Position numbers and translations under genes: made by a program | Assembly (NCBI GenBank): GCA_947589415.1 | Contig: CANQBP010000006.1 | Location: 1-64,000 of the forward strand | DNA: 64,000 nt | Reading direction: 5' to 3' | Source of the DNA: an uncultured Clostridia bacterium | GTDB taxonomy: Bacteria > Bacillota > Clostridia > Oscillospirales > Acutalibacteraceae | Shown: piece after piece, positions 61,453-64,000 of the stretch | Numbering within the stretch: position 1 is the first letter of the stretch | Layout: every line of letters starts with the position of its first letter | The notes under the pieces: model-generated | The model's database searches: none | What the model was told of the DNA's origin: nothing | Seen by the model: the letters and a program-made list of their open reading frames with translations, nothing else

Positions 61453-64000
61453 ATGGAATTTAATGAATTCAGTTCAATAAAAATAGGACTTGCTTCTCCC
61501 GAAATGATGCGTGACAAAACCATAAAAAAAATCATCAATGATCAGGGCGAAGAAGAAGAAATTGTAGTCAAGGGCTGGTCATACGGCGAAGTAACAAAAC
61601 CCGAAACGATCAATTACCGTACACTAAAGCCGGAAAAGGACGGACTTTTTTGTGAAGCAATATTCGGCCCGACAAAGGACTGGGAATGTCACTGCGGTAA
61701 GTATAAGAAAATACACTACAAGGGCAGAATATGCGAAAAGTGTCATGTTGAAATAACAAAATCTAAAGTAAGACGTGAACGCATGGGTCATATTGAGCTT
61801 GCCGCCCCTGTATCACACATATGGTATTTTAAGGGTATCCCGTCAAGAATAGCTCTTATGCTCGATGATATCACTCCGAGAAATTTGGAACAGGTACTTT
61901 ATTTTGCAAAATATATAGTAACCTACGTTAAACCCGATTCACTCGCCGAGCGTGAAATTAAAAAACAGCAGATACTCACCGAAAACGAGTACAGAGAGTT
62001 TGAGAAAAAATACGGCAACGACTTCGAGGCTTTAATGGGTGCAGAAGCAATACAAAAGCTCCTTTCGGAAATAGACCTTGAGGAACAATCCAAAAAACTT
62101 AAAGCCGAACTTGAAAATGCAACAGGTCAGAAAAAAATAAAACTCCTCAAAAGACTTGAGGTTGTCGAAGCCTTCCGTCTTTCGGGCAACAGACCCGAAT
62201 GGATGATACTTAATGTACTGCCCGTAATACCTCCGGACATTCGTCCTATGGTACAGCTTGACGGCGGACGTTTTGCAACCTCCGATCTTAACGACCTTTA
62301 CCGCAGAGTTATTAACAGAAACAACCGTCTTAAAAGACTTAATGAACTTCATGCCCCGAAGATGATTATAAGAAACGAAAAGCGTATGCTGCAAGAAGCC
62401 GTAGATGCCATTATTGATAACGGCAGACGAGGAAAACCCGTTACAGGACCGAGCAACCGTTCACTTAAATCACTTTCCGATATGCTTAAAGGTAAGCAGG
62501 GCCGTTTCCGTCAAAATCTTCTCGGTAAACGTGTGGACTATTCGGGACGTTCGGTTATCGTTGTAGGACCGGAACTTAAAATGTACCAGTGCGGACTTCC
62601 TAAGGAAATGGCACTTGAACTTTTCAAACCGTTTGTTATGAAAATTCTTGTGGAGAGTAATTCTGTCGCTAACATAAAGGCTGCAAGAAAAGCTGTTGAA
62701 AGGGCTCAGCCCGAAGTTTGGGACGCACTTGAAAGAGTTATAAAGGGACACCCCGTTATGCTTAACCGTGCGCCGACACTTCACCGACTCGGTATTCAGG
62801 CTTTTGAACCCGTTCTTGTAGAGGGTAAGGCACTTAAACTACACCCGCTTGCCTGCACGGCATTCAATGCGGATTTCGACGGCGACCAGATGGCTGTTCA
62901 CGTTCCCCTTTCGGCTGAAGCACAGGCTGAAGCAAGATTTTTGATGCTTGCTGCAAATAACCTGCTTAAACCGTCAGACGGAAAGCCCGTTACCGTTCCT
63001 ACACAGGATATGGTACTCGGTTCATATTATCTGACACTTGATAAAGACGGAGAAATGGGCGAGGGAAAAATATTCCGTGACACAGATGAAGTAATTATGG
63101 CATATCAGACCGGCGTTATTGAACTTCATGCCAAAATAAAGGTACGCCGTGAGGGAATATTCAACGGCAGGAAAATATCAAAGCTCATAGATACGACCGT
63201 CGGAAGAATTATTTTTAACAGACCTATCCCGCAGGATCTCGGATATGTTGACAGAACTAAAGAAGAAAACTTCCTTAAATATGAGATAGATTTCCTTGTT
63301 GGCAAAAAGCAGCTTGGTAAAATTATTGACAAGTGCATTAAAAAACACGGCACACAGCTTACATCACAGGTTCTTGATGAAATTAAAGCTCAAGGCTATA
63401 AGTATTCAACAAAGGGTGCTATAACAGTGGCTGTATGTGATGCTACAATTCCTCCGAAGAAAAAGGAGATTATTGCTGCTGCCGAACAAGAAATAGATAA
63501 AGTAACACAAATGTATATGAGAGGACGTATGTCAAATCAGGAACGCTATTCCAAAGTTATCGAAATATGGGAAAAGGCTACTAATGACGTTACTGATGCG
63601 CTTAAACGCAATCTTGACAGATACAACCCCATATATATGATGGCAGACTCAGGTGCCCGCGGTTCAATGAGCCAGATAAGACAGCTTGCGGGTATGCGCG
63701 GACTTATTGCCAATACATCGGGTAAAACAATCGAAATTCCTATTCGTGCTAATTATCGTGAGGGTCTTAATATACTTGAATACTTTATATCCTCCAGAGG
63801 CGCACGTAAAGGTCTTGCCGATACCGCACTTCGTACCGCCGATTCGGGTTATCTTACAAGACGACTTGTTGATGTATCACAAGACGTTATTATCCGTGAA
63901 GAGGACTGCGGAACCAAAGACGGTATCGTTGTATATGATATAAGACAAGCAAGTGCTGATACCGGAGAAGAGGTTGAGGTATCGTATAAAAATCTTGTCG
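61453..64000 (+). CDS. rpoC: RNA polymerase beta' subunit (5' part, runs off window)
   Basis: About 849 codons visible, no stop before the window end, so absent from the ORF track. Starts [20 protein letters not shown] with AAAGGGG upstream. N-terminal zinc ribbon [19 protein letters not shown] (about 73-91), clamp and lid regions, [19 protein letters not shown], and the catalytic magnesium-binding NADFDGDQM (about 475). Rim helices and the start of the trigger-loop region follow ([20 protein letters not shown]). No frameshift seen. Confidence 0.98.
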   Translation, partial: MEFNEFSSIKIGLASPEMMRDKTIKKIINDQGEEEEIVVKGWSYGEVTKPETINYRTLKPEKDGLFCEAIFGPTKDWECHCGKYKKIHYKGRICEKCHVEITKSKVRRERMGHIELAAPVSHIWYFKGIPSRIALMLDDITPRNLEQVLYFAKYIVTYVKPDSLAEREIKKQQILTENEYREFEKKYGNDFEALMGAEAIQKLLSEIDLEEQSKKLKAELENATGQKKIKLLKRLEVVEAFRLSGNRPEWMILNVLPVIPPDIRPMVQLDGGRFATSDLNDLYRRVINRNNRLKRLNELHAPKMIIRNEKRMLQEAVDAIIDNGRRGKPVTGPSNRSLKSLSDMLKGKQGRFRQNLLGKRVDYSGRSVIVVGPELKMYQCGLPKEMALELFKPFVMKILVESNSVANIKAARKAVERAQPEVWDALERVIKGHPVMLNRAPTLHRLGIQAFEPVLVEGKALKLHPLACTAFNADFDGDQMAVHVPLSAEAQAEARFLMLAANNLLKPSDGKPVTVPTQDMVLGSYYLTLDKDGEMGEGKIFRDTDEVIMAYQTGVIELHAKIKVRREGIFNGRKISKLIDTTVGRIIFNRPIPQDLGYVDRTKEENFLKYEIDFLVGKKQLGKIIDKCIKKHGTQLTSQVLDEIKAQGYKYSTKGAITVAVCDATIPPKKKEIIAAAEQEIDKVTQMYMRGRMSNQERYSKVIEIWEKATNDVTDALKRNLDRYNPIYMMADSGARGSMSQIRQLAGMRGLIANTSGKTIEIPIRANYREGLNILEYFISSRGARKGLADTALRTADSGYLTRRLVDVSQDVIIREEDCGTKDGIVVYDIRQASADTGEEVEVSYKNLV

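Noticed and set aside
1-64000. CRISPR arrays, rRNA genes, prophage modules
   Set aside because: No regularly spaced repeats, rRNA sequence or phage structural genes were found on reading through.

Overview
The window reads as a chromosomal segment from a low-to-mid GC, spore-forming member of the Clostridia, probably Oscillospiraceae/Ruminococcaceae-like. The evidence is Firmicutes-type gene order (hprK-murB-rapZ-whiA; phoH-ybeY-dgkA-era-yqzL-recO-mutS2; tig-clpP-clpX; rplS-lepB-rbgA-rnhB-yraN), a spoIIGA-sigE sporulation pair, HPr kinase, class D-like sortases, and consensus TTGACA-17-TATAAT promoters with strong AGGAGG ribosome binding sites. The genus is inference. Almost everything up to about 51.5 kb lies on the minus strand; from 51.9 kb the plus strand is coding (ybaK, moxR-DUF58-transglutaminase, rpoB, rpoC running off the end).

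Layout. 0-4.2 kb: tail of an unknown plus-strand gene, then the whiA/rapZ/murB/hprK operon. 4.3-6.7 kb: a GT4 glycosyltransferase, a candidate small RNA or long leader, and a YpmS-like membrane-anchored protein. 6.8-13.0 kb: DNA repair and ribosome-maturation operon (phoH, ybeY, dgkA, era, a 56-aa yqzL-like gene missed by the ORF track, recO, mutS2). 13.3-18.2 kb: small acidic secreted protein, FemAB-type peptidyltransferase, and a response regulator/histidine kinase/secreted-protein operon with 11-bp-period direct repeats at its promoter. 18.5-24 kb: flavodoxin-fold reductase, tRNA-Leu(UAG), a decayed sdhCAB (fumarate reductase/succinate dehydrogenase) locus carrying an IS200/IS605-like end, a YugP-family pseudo-peptidase and an intact IS1634-family insertion sequence. 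24-34.8 kb: sigE, spoIIGA, solitary mazF/ndoA, pseudouridine synthase, YjjG-type HAD phosphatase, clpX-clpP-tig, phosphoesterase, thrC, M19 dipeptidase. 35-38.5 kb: yraN, rnhB, rbgA, lepB, a catalytically dead signal-peptidase paralogue and rplS. 38.6-47.1 kb: lipoprotein, tadA, CPBP protease, YnbB-type PLP lyase, GNAT, two M42 aminopeptidases, a hypothetical protein and murD.

47.4-51.7 kb is the most distinctive part: two paralogous class D-like sortases flank a four-helix membrane protein, preceded by two paralogous secreted proteins that both end in the unusual sorting signal PIKTTGF-helix-KK. Each substrate gene has its own near-consensus promoter, a leader of about 125 nt, and a six-codon minicistron ending just before the main ribosome binding site. 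I regard this duplicated sortase/substrate cassette as the best candidate for an undescribed system here. 51.9-64 kb: ybaK, the moxR-DUF58-transglutaminase triad, then rpoB and rpoC with their own promoter.

Starts were re-chosen by ribosome binding site where the ORF track began at an upstream in-frame TTG/GTG. No CRISPR array, rRNA or phage module was seen.
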